NCBI GenBank assembly: GCA_903919215.1
Contig: CAIXHI010000174.1
Location: 1 to 19,912 of the forward strand
Direction of reading: 5' to 3'
DNA length: 19,912 nt
DNA from: an uncultured Acidimicrobiaceae bacterium
Lineage (GTDB): Bacteria; Actinomycetota; Acidimicrobiia; Acidimicrobiales; Ilumatobacteraceae
A program made the position numbers and the translations under genes. A model generated the notes under the pieces. It ran no database searches, was not told where the DNA came from, and saw nothing but the letters and a program-made list of their open reading frames with translations. The number at the start of each line of letters is the position of its first letter. Positions within the stretch are counted from its first letter, which is position 1. Positions 1 through 6,674 of this stretch are shown piece after piece.

Positions 1-83
1 CGAGCCGGGTCGGGGTCGAGCCCGACGCACAGCATGGAATCGGTGACCTGCCAGGCCCGGCGGAGTTGTTCGTGGAAGGCCAC
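1..83 (-). CDS. pyrF: Orotidine 5'-phosphate decarboxylase, N-terminal fragment (cut by window edge)
   Basis: Only the first 28 codons are inside the window. They contain the stretch LCVGLDPDPAR, which matches the first beta strand of the type-2 OMP decarboxylase family, including the catalytic-region Asp of the GLDPD motif. The enzyme decarboxylates OMP to UMP, the last step of de novo pyrimidine synthesis in the cytoplasm. GTG at 83 is chosen as start because an in-frame TAG lies only four codons upstream (93-95), and the next ATG would remove the conserved N-terminal helix. No clear Shine-Dalgarno precedes it. It lies on the same strand as the secreted-protein gene, 41 bases downstream of it. 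The identification rests on one short motif, so it is probable rather than certain. Confidence 0.72.
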   Translation of the reverse strand, partial: MAFHEQLRRAWQVTDSMLCVGLDPDPA

Positions 84-124
84 GGGACGAATCTAGCGGG
101 CAGTGTTGCGCGCTACGTCCGGGT

Positions 125-700
125 TCACTGGCAGTTCCAGGCCCCGTTGTCCTCGAGCTGCCCGGCCCTGCAACCAGCGGGGTAGGACGGGATCACCTTC
201 GTACGCCAACTGAGGGGCACGGTGAAGCTCGATGGGATGACCTGCCCGCTGGCCGTGTACAACTGCGGCTTCACGGTCGTGACCGGTGCGGCCACAGTGG
301 TCGCCGGAGCTGTAGTGGTCGTGGCCTTGGCGGTGGTGGCCGGCGCTGTGGTGGCGGCGGCCTTGACCGTGGTCGTCGGCGCAGCGGTGGTGGCAGTGCT
401 CGCCGTGGTCGGTGCCGCACTTGCCGAGCGGACGGTGACGTGAGCGGTGGTGGCGGCAGGTGCTTCGACGGCAGGTGCTTCGGTGGCGTGCGGGGCCGGG
501 GCTGCGACCACCGATGTGTCAACAGCGGCTGGCGCAGGCTCAGTGACGGCAACCGCGACGGCGGTACCCGGAGCGATGGCATCTACCTTGGCTCCGAAGC
601 TGATCATGCTGGAGCCGCCGAGCGCCGCGAACGCCATGGAGCCGAACGCCATCGTGGCGGTGAGCGTGATGCTGGCTGCCAGTGTTGTCGTGCGATCCAT
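125..700 (-). CDS. Secreted Ala/Thr/Pro-rich protein with a short Cys-pair C-terminal tail, function unknown
   Basis: This 191-residue protein is not a family I recognise. Residues about 4-26 form a hydrophobic Ala/Thr/Met-rich segment that looks like a signal peptide or signal anchor. Residues about 50-150 are almost entirely Ala, Thr, Pro and Val, with repeated TTAPATT-like units: a disordered, probably wall- or periplasm-spanning linker. The last 35 residues are different: they contain Trp, Tyr and two Cys (GCRAGQLEDNGAWNCQ) and could be a small disulfide-linked module. The ATG at 700 is preceded by GGAGGAG with a 9-base spacer, a strong ribosome binding site. It lies 82 bases downstream of the ferredoxin gene, with no obvious terminator between. 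The frame on the opposite strand over the linker is a shadow. Confidence 0.75.
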   Translation of the reverse strand: MDRTTTLAASITLTATMAFGSMAFAALGGSSMISFGAKVDAIAPGTAVAVAVTEPAPAAVDTSVVAAPAPHATEAPAVEAPAATTAHVTVRSASAAPTTASTATTAAPTTTVKAAATTAPATTAKATTTTAPATTVAAPVTTVKPQLYTASGQVIPSSFTVPLSWRTKVIPSYPAGCRAGQLEDNGAWNCQ

Positions 701-782
701 TCTCCGCTGCTCCTCCGTCGTACCGACACAGCACCATCGGCGCGGGGAGCGGGGTTCTGAAGCGCCTTGGGGCTTTCTTGAC

Positions 783-974
783 TCAGTCGTCGACGGTGAT
801 GGCGGCTGTTGGGCACATATCGGCCGCCAGACGGACCGTGGCCTCGAGTTCCGGCCCCGGATGCTCCTGCAGCACGTACAGGTACCCGTCTTTGCGGACC
901 TCGAACACTTCGGGGCAGATCTGCATACACGAGCCGGTGCTGGCGCACACGTCGTAGTTCACGGACACTTTCAT
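783..974 (-). CDS. Single-cluster ferredoxin, probably [3Fe-4S]
   Basis: The 63-residue protein begins MKVSVNYDVC and carries Cys10, Cys16 and Cys54-Pro in the arrangement C-x2-X-x2-C...CP of small actinobacterial ferredoxins that serve cytochrome P450s and related oxygenases. Thr13 sits at the position that would be Cys in a [4Fe-4S] protein, so a [3Fe-4S] cluster is expected; Cys20 is extra. The ATG at 974 is preferred over a start at 1001 because AAAGGAGAGG stands about 10 bases before it and the longer N-terminus is not ferredoxin-like. It follows leuA by 55 bases on the same strand. No P450, reductase or oxygenase lies in the window, so its partner is unknown. Confidence 0.88.
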   Translation of the reverse strand: MKVSVNYDVCASTGSCMQICPEVFEVRKDGYLYVLQEHPGPELEATVRLAADMCPTAAITVDD

Positions 975-1029
975 GGCTGGAACCCCTCTCCTTTGATGCA
1001 ATTCGACGGTAGCCGTTCGGCAGTGGGCC

Positions 1030-2730
1030 TCACGAGGTGTGGCGCTCGTGGGCGTTCAACACGGCGCGCAGTGCTGCGGTGATCGTGCTGGGATCGGTGC
1101 CCACACCCCACAGCACGCTGCCGTCAGCATCCTTGGTCTCGATATAGGCGACGGCGGTGGCTTCGCTGCCGGTGCCCAGCGCGTGTTCGGCATAGTCGAC
1201 GACGTCGAGCGTGGCGCCGATACCGGAGCGCAGCGCGCGGACGAACGCGTCGATCGGGCCATTGCCCTGACCGGTCACTGTTGCCGGCACCTCATCGATG
1301 ACGAGTTGGGCGGTGATCGTCGTCGTGCCAGTGGCCGAGTCGCTGCGCATTTCGTGACTGTTCAGCCGCATACGCGGGGTCTGAGCCAGGTATTCGTCCT
1401 GGAAGGCCTCCCACATCACGATCGGACTGATCTCGGTGCCCGAATCCTCGGTGATGTGTTGGATCGTCTTGGAGAACTCGATCTGCAGCCGACGCGGCAG
1501 GTCGAAGCCATGCTCGGTCTTCATCAGATAGGCGACGCCGCCCTTGCCGCTCTGGCTGTTCACGCGGATGACGGCCTCGTACGTGCGGCCGAGGTCTTTC
1601 GGGTCGAGCGGCAGGTAGGGAACACCCCAGAACGGCTGCTCGCCGGCCGCCGTCTTGCGCTCCATCGAGTCGAAACCCTTCTTGATCGCGTCCTGGTGGC
1701 TGCCGCTGAACGCGGTGTAGACCAGGTCGCCCACCCACGGGTGGCGAGGGCCGACGGGCAGTCGGTTGCAATACTCGGCCACGCGTCGCACGGCATCGAT
1801 ATCGCTGATGTCCAGTTCCGGGTCGACGCCGTTCACCATCAGGTTGATCGCCAGATTGACGATGTCGACGTTGCCGGTGCGCTCGCCGTTGCCGAACAGG
1901 GTGCCTTCCACCCGGTCGGCGCCTGCCAGCAGTCCCAGTTCGGCAGCAGCGGTGGCCGTGCCCCGGTCGTTGTGCGGGTGGAGGCTGATGAGGACGCAGT
2001 CGCGGTCTCGAATATGACGACCGAACCACTCGATCACGTCGGCGTACACGTTGGGTGTGTAGCACTCCACCGTGGCGGGCAGATTGAGGATGATCGGCCG
2101 CTCAGCGGTCGGCTCGATCACGTCCATCACTGCGTGGCACACCTCGACGGCGAAGTCGGGTTCCGTCATCGTGAAACTCTCGGGCGAGTATTCGTAGCGG
2201 ACCTGCGTACCGGGGATCGTCGATTCCATCTGCTTGCAGAGTCGGGCGCCGTTCACTGCGATGTCGATGATGCCCGCCTTGTCGAGGCCGAACACCACCT
2301 CGCGCTGCAGCGGGTTGGTGCTGTTGTAGAAATGCACCACCGCCTGGCGGGCGCCATCCAGCGCTTCGAACGTGCGCTCGATGAGCTCCTGGCGGCACTG
2401 CACCAGCACTTGGATGCTGACGTCGTCGGGGATCAGATCCTCGTCGATCAGTTGCCGACAAAAGTCGAAGTCGGGCTGGCTGGCCGACGGAAACCCGATC
2501 TCGATCTCCTTGAAACCCATCTTGACCAGCGTGTCGAACATCCTCCGCTTGCGCTGCGGGTCCATCGGATCGATGAGTGCCTGGTTGCCGTCGCGGAGAT
2601 CGACGCTGCACCAGGTGGGGGCGTGCTCGTGCACCTTGTTCGGCCATGACCGGTCGGTGAGCACCATCGGCAGGCAACGCTCGTAGCGCTGGAACGGCAT
2701 CTTCTTGGGACTGACGGGTGTGGGTGACAT
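1030..2730 (-). CDS. leuA: 2-isopropylmalate synthase
   Basis: This 566-residue protein condenses acetyl-CoA with 2-oxoisovalerate, the first committed step of leucine synthesis in the cytoplasm. The TIM-barrel HMGL-like domain holds DLRDGNQ at 44-50, EIEIGFPSAS at about 75-84, the metal-binding HPHNDRG at 251-257 and GNGERTGN at 280-287. The remainder is the LeuA-type dimerisation and allosteric domain, as in the long actinobacterial form that starts with KMPFQRY. The ATG at 2730 gives the usual length and has GAGGA about 10 bases upstream. Longer starts would run into the attenuator hairpin. The gene has its own promoter and a roughly 150-base leader containing a leucine leader peptide. leuC and leuD are elsewhere in the window; leuB is not present. 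Confidence 0.97.
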   Translation of the reverse strand: MSPTPVSPKKMPFQRYERCLPMVLTDRSWPNKVHEHAPTWCSVDLRDGNQALIDPMDPQRKRRMFDTLVKMGFKEIEIGFPSASQPDFDFCRQLIDEDLIPDDVSIQVLVQCRQELIERTFEALDGARQAVVHFYNSTNPLQREVVFGLDKAGIIDIAVNGARLCKQMESTIPGTQVRYEYSPESFTMTEPDFAVEVCHAVMDVIEPTAERPIILNLPATVECYTPNVYADVIEWFGRHIRDRDCVLISLHPHNDRGTATAAAELGLLAGADRVEGTLFGNGERTGNVDIVNLAINLMVNGVDPELDISDIDAVRRVAEYCNRLPVGPRHPWVGDLVYTAFSGSHQDAIKKGFDSMERKTAAGEQPFWGVPYLPLDPKDLGRTYEAVIRVNSQSGKGGVAYLMKTEHGFDLPRRLQIEFSKTIQHITEDSGTEISPIVMWEAFQDEYLAQTPRMRLNSHEMRSDSATGTTTITAQLVIDEVPATVTGQGNGPIDAFVRALRSGIGATLDVVDYAEHALGTGSEATAVAYIETKDADGSVLWGVGTDPSTITAALRAVLNAHERHTS

Positions 2731-2775
2731 GGCGGGGGGATCCTCATTGAGGGTTGCGACGGGGAAACGGACCGG

Positions 2776-2810
2776 AAAAAGCAAGAAGCCCCGGCCAGTT
2801 CGGCAGGGGC
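2776..2810 (-). terminator. Attenuator terminator hairpin in the leuA leader
   Basis: On the minus strand, GCCCCTGCC (2810-2802) and GGCCGGGGC (2796-2788) pair with one mismatch around a 5-base loop. A T-rich run follows, ending in five T at 2780-2776. The hairpin lies between the leucine leader peptide stop (2843) and the leuA start (2730), so it fits an intrinsic terminator used for attenuation. The T run is interrupted (TTCTTGCTTTTT), so efficiency cannot be judged by eye. Confidence 0.75.
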
Positions 2811-2814
2811 AGGC

Positions 2815-2843
2815 GGGCAAGCGCGGGTATGCGACGCTTGCCC
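2815..2843 (-). promoter_or_regulatory. Upstream hairpin of the leuA attenuator, abutting the leader stop codon
   Basis: GGGCAAGCG (2843-2835) and CGCTTGCCC (2823-2815) form a perfect 9-bp stem with an 11-base loop. The first base of the stem is the last base of the leader peptide stop codon. A ribosome at the stop would therefore cover the 5' arm, whereas one stalled on the leucine codons would largely leave it free. This placement is as expected for a leader-peptide sensing element. I could not identify a strong alternative antiterminator pairing by eye. Confidence 0.65.
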
Positions 2844-2878
2844 TACATAAGCAACAGGAGGCCGTGTCGGGTGCGCAT
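2843..2878 (-). CDS. leuL: Leucine leader peptide (MRTRHGLLLLM)
   Basis: An 11-codon frame starts at ATG 2878 and ends with TAG at 2845-2843. Codons 7-10 are four consecutive leucine codons (CTC CTG TTG CTT), followed by Met and stop. It sits between a good promoter and a terminator-like hairpin upstream of leuA, the classical layout of an amino acid biosynthesis attenuator, where slow decoding of Leu codons reports leucyl-tRNA supply. No Shine-Dalgarno is visible. The predicted transcription start is within a few bases of the ATG, so the leader is probably translated from a leaderless mRNA. Leucine-rich leader peptides ahead of leuA have been predicted in other actinobacteria. Expression is inferred from the layout. 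Confidence 0.8.
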   Translation of the reverse strand: MRTRHGLLLLM

Positions 2879-2886
2879 GGAAATGC

Positions 2887-2915
2887 AGTCTGCCGAGCGC
2901 GGCCGCATTTGTCAA
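2887..2915 (-). promoter_or_regulatory. leuA leader promoter (TTGACA, 17-base spacer, CAGACT)
   Basis: A perfect -35 box TTGACA (2915-2910) is followed after exactly 17 bases by CAGACT (2892-2887), a weak -10. A start near 2880 would place the leader peptide ATG at the very 5' end of the RNA. The -35 box begins only four bases past the histidine kinase stop codon. Confidence 0.65.
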
Positions 2916-2919
2916 CGCA

Positions 2920-4785
2920 TCAGATGCTTGGATCGAAAAACTGACCGACCGGGAGATAGCACGTGATGCGAGTTCCCTTGCCAGGCGCACTCTCGAGATG
3001 GACATGGCCGCCGTACTGATGCACGATGCCGTGCACGGTGGACAACCCCAGTCCGGTGCCGTGTTCGCGGGTCTGCTGCTTGCTGCTGAAGTAGGGCTCC
3101 CAGACTCGGCGCTGTATCGATGACGGGATGCCGTTGCCGTCGTCGGTGACGATGATGGCGACGAATGGGCCAGCTTCGATCAAGTCGTCAGGGAGGTGGC
3201 ACACCGCAGTGTCGGCGAGTGCTGCGCTGACGGTGACTGTGCCATTGGGTTGTATCGCGTCGCGCGCATTCGTGACGAGGTTCAACAGCACCTGCTCGAG
3301 ATGGGTGATGTCCGCGAACACTGGTGGCAGATCATCGGGCACGCAGTTGAGGTAGGTGGTCGCTGGCGACAGCGTTCCCTTGATGATCGGTTCGAAGCGT
3401 GTGACGAACTCGTGCAGGTGCACCTGGCGCGGTGCTCCCGGTCTGCCGCGAGCGAAGGCCAACATGTTCTGAGCCAGGTTGCTGGCTCGGGCGGCGGCCT
3501 TGGCCGCAGTGGTCAGGGGCGCAACAGCCTGTGGCGCGAGTTGCAGCGCGCGGTCGAGGTGACCGGACACGATCATCAACAAGTTGTTGAAATCATGGGC
3601 GATGGACCCTGCTGCGCGACCCATCGCTTGCAGACGCTCACCGGCTTCCATCTGCTCCAGCAGTCGGCGTGATTCGGTGACATCGGAGACGAGCGCGATG
3701 AAGCCCTCGACACCGGTGGGGCCAGTTCGGCGCACCGCTTGGAACGCGCCGATCAACTCCCTGCCGTCAGGACGAATGATGCGCCAGTCGCTGGCGTATT
3801 CGGCGCGGCCGCCACCGATCCAGTCGCCCATCGCATCCAGCGACGGCCGGTCGTCCGGGTGCACCAAGGCGAGTAGGTCGCTGATGCGCCGCATTCGGTG
3901 GGGAGCGAGACCGAGCAGTTTCGTTGCGTTCGGGCTGACGAAGGTGAGGTCGTCCTTACCGAACTCGCCGACGAACACGGTGAGCGGTAGGTCGTCGAGC
4001 AGCGCCCCAAAGCGGTGATCCGCTTCGGCCAACTGGCCGAGCAACTGTTGATCCTTGGAGCGGTCGTGTGTGAACTCGAGCAGTGAGTCGCCGACCCGGC
4101 TGAGCACCTCGGTGGCCGCACTCCAGATCGCCGTCCCAGGTGCGGCAGGCAGGACCCGAGTCACCGATTCGCCGGCCCAGGCACGATTGGCCGCGTCGAG
4201 CCACTCCACCTGGTCGAAGTACACCGCGGTGACACGAGTGCCCGGGAGCAGTCCGTTCTGGTCGGTCCACAACCGGTGGGATGCTGCGTTGGCCCAGACG
4301 ATCTCGGCATCTGTGATGACGTCATCTTCGAAATGCGGTGTCAGGAGGACGACACCAGCCTCCAGTCCATCCAACATGTCGCGTAACTGTTGCTGTGATG
4401 CCTCCGTGAGGAGGCGCTCGCGGTGGGCTTCGGTGCGATCGAGAAATTTCACCACCACGAGGTCAAGATGGGTGACTGCGGAAACGTCGTAGCGCGCGGT
4501 CTCGCCCAAGAGGTCGCTCTGGAACGGCCCGAGGACGACATTGACGCCGGGGGAACGCAGCGCCGACTCGACGGCGAGCGTGGCTGGCATGTTGGCGATA
4601 TCGGGGCCGTACGCCTCGGAGATCAGCCCGCCGGCACGCAGTGCAAACCGCGAGGCAGCAACCGGCGTGAGCCAGACCACCTCGCCGTCGACCATTCGGT
4701 CGCCCACCATGTGGGGGCGGACCACGATCATCGGACCGAGCGTCTTGCCGATCCCCTCCAGTAACGGGTCCGCGTCGAACGTCAC
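2920..4785 (-). CDS. PAS-domain sensor histidine kinase (orphan)
   Basis: This 621-residue protein has no membrane segment or signal peptide, so it is probably a cytoplasmic sensor. PAS-like regions occupy roughly 10-110, 130-250 and 262-380; the last is the clearest (SPNATKLLGL... HPDD... RPDG). The kinase core follows: H box GSIAHDFNNLL with the phosphoacceptor His397, N box LVTNARDAI (Asn506), G1 box DDGNGIP at about 548-553, F box WEPYFSSK, and G2 box GTGLGLS at 576-582. The HDFNNLL form is typical of kinases in NtrB-like and hybrid families, but no receiver domain is attached and no response regulator gene lies in the window. The GTG start at 4785 lies just behind a good promoter, suggesting a leaderless mRNA. 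Ligand and target are unknown. Confidence 0.93.
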   Translation of the reverse strand: MTFDADPLLEGIGKTLGPMIVVRPHMVGDRMVDGEVVWLTPVAASRFALRAGGLISEAYGPDIANMPATLAVESALRSPGVNVVLGPFQSDLLGETARYDVSAVTHLDLVVVKFLDRTEAHRERLLTEASQQQLRDMLDGLEAGVVLLTPHFEDDVITDAEIVWANAASHRLWTDQNGLLPGTRVTAVYFDQVEWLDAANRAWAGESVTRVLPAAPGTAIWSAATEVLSRVGDSLLEFTHDRSKDQQLLGQLAEADHRFGALLDDLPLTVFVGEFGKDDLTFVSPNATKLLGLAPHRMRRISDLLALVHPDDRPSLDAMGDWIGGGRAEYASDWRIIRPDGRELIGAFQAVRRTGPTGVEGFIALVSDVTESRRLLEQMEAGERLQAMGRAAGSIAHDFNNLLMIVSGHLDRALQLAPQAVAPLTTAAKAAARASNLAQNMLAFARGRPGAPRQVHLHEFVTRFEPIIKGTLSPATTYLNCVPDDLPPVFADITHLEQVLLNLVTNARDAIQPNGTVTVSAALADTAVCHLPDDLIEAGPFVAIIVTDDGNGIPSSIQRRVWEPYFSSKQQTREHGTGLGLSTVHGIVHQYGGHVHLESAPGKGTRITCYLPVGQFFDPSI

Positions 4786-4791
4786 CCGGGA

Positions 4792-4820
4792 ATCTTACTG
4801 TGTTGACGGTTGGGTGACAT
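4792..4820 (-). promoter_or_regulatory. Histidine kinase promoter (ATGTCA, 17-base spacer, TAAGAT)
   Basis: ATGTCA (4820-4815) and TAAGAT (4797-4792) are separated by 17 bases, and each matches the housekeeping consensus at four of six positions. The -10 box ends six bases before the GTG start codon at 4785, so transcription would begin at or next to the start codon. This supports a leaderless transcript separate from homospermidine synthase. Confidence 0.55.
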
Positions 4821-4843
4821 ATCCCAATTCCCAGGACCGTGAG

Positions 4844-6307
4844 TCAGCCGCGCACCAGGAAGTTGGTGAACTGCCACGGGTCTTCGGTGTCCACGTGCGC
4901 CGCTTCGTCGCTAAACCCGGCGAACAGATCGCGGCGCGAACCGACCGGGTCCCAGTCCGAGGGGCCGGAGTGCAGTGTGCCCAGGTAGCGGCGGGCGACC
5001 GCGAGAACGTCCTCCCACGGAAGGTCGTCGGCGACGCAGACACCTTCATTCGGGTGTTCGATCATCCACGCCACAGCGCCGACGATGCTGCCCGCCACTT
5101 GCACGGTGGTGGCGCTCTGACCGGGCAGGATCGCGCGGGCCTCGTCGATGCTGAGCCGCGAACCGGTCCACCAACTGGTGTACGGGTGGCCCATCAACAG
5201 CACACCGAGTTCATCGCGCCCGGAGATGATCTCGTCGTTGAGGATGCGTTGCCGCGGTTGCATCTGCCACCCGCGCATGCGCAGTTCGAGCAAGCTGCTG
5301 ATGGCCGAGTCGCAAGGGTGGTAGGCGTAGTGCACCGTCGGGCGGTACACCGCGCGGCCATGTTCATCGTTCACCGTGAGGTGCTCGCACATGGTGAACG
5401 ACTCACCGTGGCGCACCACCATCCCGCGGATCTCGCCGCTGGGTACCCAACTGCGAACCCACGTCTCCACCCCGGGGCGGGCGATGCAGATCTGGTTGCA
5501 CGGACCCTCACCGCTGTGCACGAAGGCGTTCGGCGGCAGGCGTCGCTCGTGCGTACCCCAGCCCATTTCGGCGGGAGCGACGCCCTCCTCGTAGAGGCCG
5601 TCCACCGACCAAGTGTTCACGAACTCGTCGGGTTGCTTGGGGACCGCGCTGATCTGTGTATCGCGCTCGGCGATGTGGATCACCTTCGTGCCGGTGAGCA
5701 TTGCCAGGTCGTTGTAGCGCCGGTCGGCGAGGGCCGCCTCGAGTGCGGTCTGCCGGCCGCCAGCAAGCGCGTCGTGCAGCATCCGCTCGGCGATCTCGGT
5801 GAGGGCCTGTTTGGCGAAGTGGCTGACCAGGCCGGGGTTGGCTCCGTGTTCGAGCACCGCCGTCGCACCCTTGTTGTCGGCCCACGTCGCCTTCATCCGG
5901 CGCAACTGCATGTGTCGCACGTAGAGCGTGCGGTCGAGCGGCGAAGTGGTGGTGAGGTCTTCGTAGGGGTCCCACACCTCGACGCTGGTGTTGAGATAGC
6001 GCACCCCGTGATCGCGGCACCACTGCAGGATCGTGGGGTTGTCGATGTTCCATGCCAGGTCGAGCAGTAGATCGCCGTCGCCGACCCTGGCGGAGAGGAA
6101 CGTGTCGAGGTTCTCCGGTGTCACCCGGTCCTGTTCATACGTCACACCCCGTGCGAGGCAATCGGCCACACGGGCGCGGTTGTCGAGGAAGTCGACGATC
6201 GTGATCCGTGAACCTTCGATCCCGAGGTCACGCAGGAGCAGTGGAACGGTGCATTGCGCAACCGAACCGCAGCCGAGCACCAGCACCCGCTGAGGGGTGC
6301 GTGTCAT
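4844..6307 (-). CDS. hss: Homospermidine synthase
   Basis: This 487-residue protein resembles bacterial homospermidine synthase, of which the Blastochloris viridis enzyme is the model. That enzyme makes homospermidine from putrescine and/or spermidine using bound NAD. Matching signatures are the N-terminal Rossmann motif VLVLGCGSVAQ, GANPGLVSHFAKQAL, the conserved IHIAERDTQ, FVNTWSVDGLYEEG, YRPTVHYAYHPC, DELGVLLMGH and the C-terminal DPWQFTNFLVRG. Length agrees with the family. The ATG at 6307 is fixed by the start of the nucleotide-binding fold and overlaps the stop of the 47-residue upstream gene (ATGA). No other polyamine gene is present, so where the putrescine comes from is not shown. 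Related saccharopine-dehydrogenase-fold enzymes such as carboxynorspermidine synthase are less likely because the HSS-specific motifs are present. Confidence 0.9.
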   Translation of the reverse strand: MTRTPQRVLVLGCGSVAQCTVPLLLRDLGIEGSRITIVDFLDNRARVADCLARGVTYEQDRVTPENLDTFLSARVGDGDLLLDLAWNIDNPTILQWCRDHGVRYLNTSVEVWDPYEDLTTTSPLDRTLYVRHMQLRRMKATWADNKGATAVLEHGANPGLVSHFAKQALTEIAERMLHDALAGGRQTALEAALADRRYNDLAMLTGTKVIHIAERDTQISAVPKQPDEFVNTWSVDGLYEEGVAPAEMGWGTHERRLPPNAFVHSGEGPCNQICIARPGVETWVRSWVPSGEIRGMVVRHGESFTMCEHLTVNDEHGRAVYRPTVHYAYHPCDSAISSLLELRMRGWQMQPRQRILNDEIISGRDELGVLLMGHPYTSWWTGSRLSIDEARAILPGQSATTVQVAGSIVGAVAWMIEHPNEGVCVADDLPWEDVLAVARRYLGTLHSGPSDWDPVGSRRDLFAGFSDEAAHVDTEDPWQFTNFLVRG

Positions 6308-6447
6308 TCGGCCAGAGCGGGGGCGAACTTCGCGAGTTCGCTGTCGATCAGTTGCGCCTGGGCCTCGGCGTAGAGGCTCTGCCAGTCGTACGAGATTCCC
6401 TTGCGTCCGTTCTGGCTGAACACGGGGGCGGTCGTCATGTCGTTCAT
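6304..6447 (-). CDS. 47-residue small protein translationally coupled to homospermidine synthase, function unknown
   Basis: The frame from ATG 6447 to TGA 6306-6304 encodes a 47-residue protein that starts MNDMTTAPVF and ends KFAPALAE. It has no family I recognise. Several things argue it is real. GAAAGG stands about 7 bases before the ATG. Third codon positions are G or C in 41 of 47 codons, like the neighbouring genes. The stop overlaps the hss start as ATGA. The middle is polar (NGRKGISYDWQSLY), and residues about 23-47 could form one amphipathic helix. There is no signal peptide, membrane segment or Cys. It may be a subunit, a chaperone-like partner or a regulatory coupled frame for hss. 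A second ATG at 6438 could be the true start. Confidence 0.75.
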   Translation of the reverse strand: MNDMTTAPVFSQNGRKGISYDWQSLYAEAQAQLIDSELAKFAPALAE

Positions 6448-6674
6448 CGCTGCGCCTTTCAAAGACGGAGAGGGGGGTTGGATCGGTTCCTTCCGGCCGG
6501 GAGTTCCGGCTCAAGCGGATGCGACCATAACCACTCGTTCTCCGTGTCGCTACTCACTGACGCAACAGACAGCGGGGCTGACGAGTCGGTCAGTGCGACT
6601 GTTCCGACGGACAACTCTGAAACACCCGTTTCACCGGGTGGTGACACAGCCCTCGAGTGTCGCTCGATCCGCGG
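6448..6674 (-). other. Intergenic region upstream of the hss operon
   Basis: These 227 bases separate the acyl-CoA synthetase stop from the small gene ahead of hss. On the minus strand a weak hairpin, CACCCG GTGAAA CGGGTG (6640-6623) followed by TTTC, may end the synthetase transcript. TATGGT, near 6525-6530, is a possible but poorly supported -10 box for the hss operon. A 62-codon frame across the region (6459-6647) has AT-rich third positions and is not accepted as a gene. Confidence 0.4.

Noticed and set aside
222..443. Plus-strand frame encoding a very Val/Ala-rich, membrane-like peptide
   Set aside because: It is the antisense image of the Ala/Thr/Pro codon repeats of the secreted protein; the hydrophobicity is a by-product of those repeats, and the opposite frame has a good ribosome binding site and signal peptide.
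446..460. Possible short tandem repeat array in the secreted-protein gene
   Set aside because: The Ala/Thr/Pro codons recur but with no constant unit length, so it is low-complexity coding rather than a defined repeat array or CRISPR.
1039..2649. 536-codon plus-strand frame
   Set aside because: Entirely antisense to leuA, which has all catalytic motifs; a typical GC-rich shadow frame.
2731..2820. Longer leuA start at 2820
   Set aside because: It would translate through the attenuator hairpin region and adds 30 residues unlike the family; the ATG at 2730 has a suitable upstream purine run.
4541..6070. 509-codon plus-strand frame
   Set aside because: Antisense to the histidine kinase start and homospermidine synthase; no recognisable motif.
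6459..6647. 62-codon minus-strand frame just upstream of the small hss-linked gene
   Set aside because: Third codon positions are mixed (clearly lower G/C than neighbours), there is no ribosome binding site and no motif; more likely untranslated leader.
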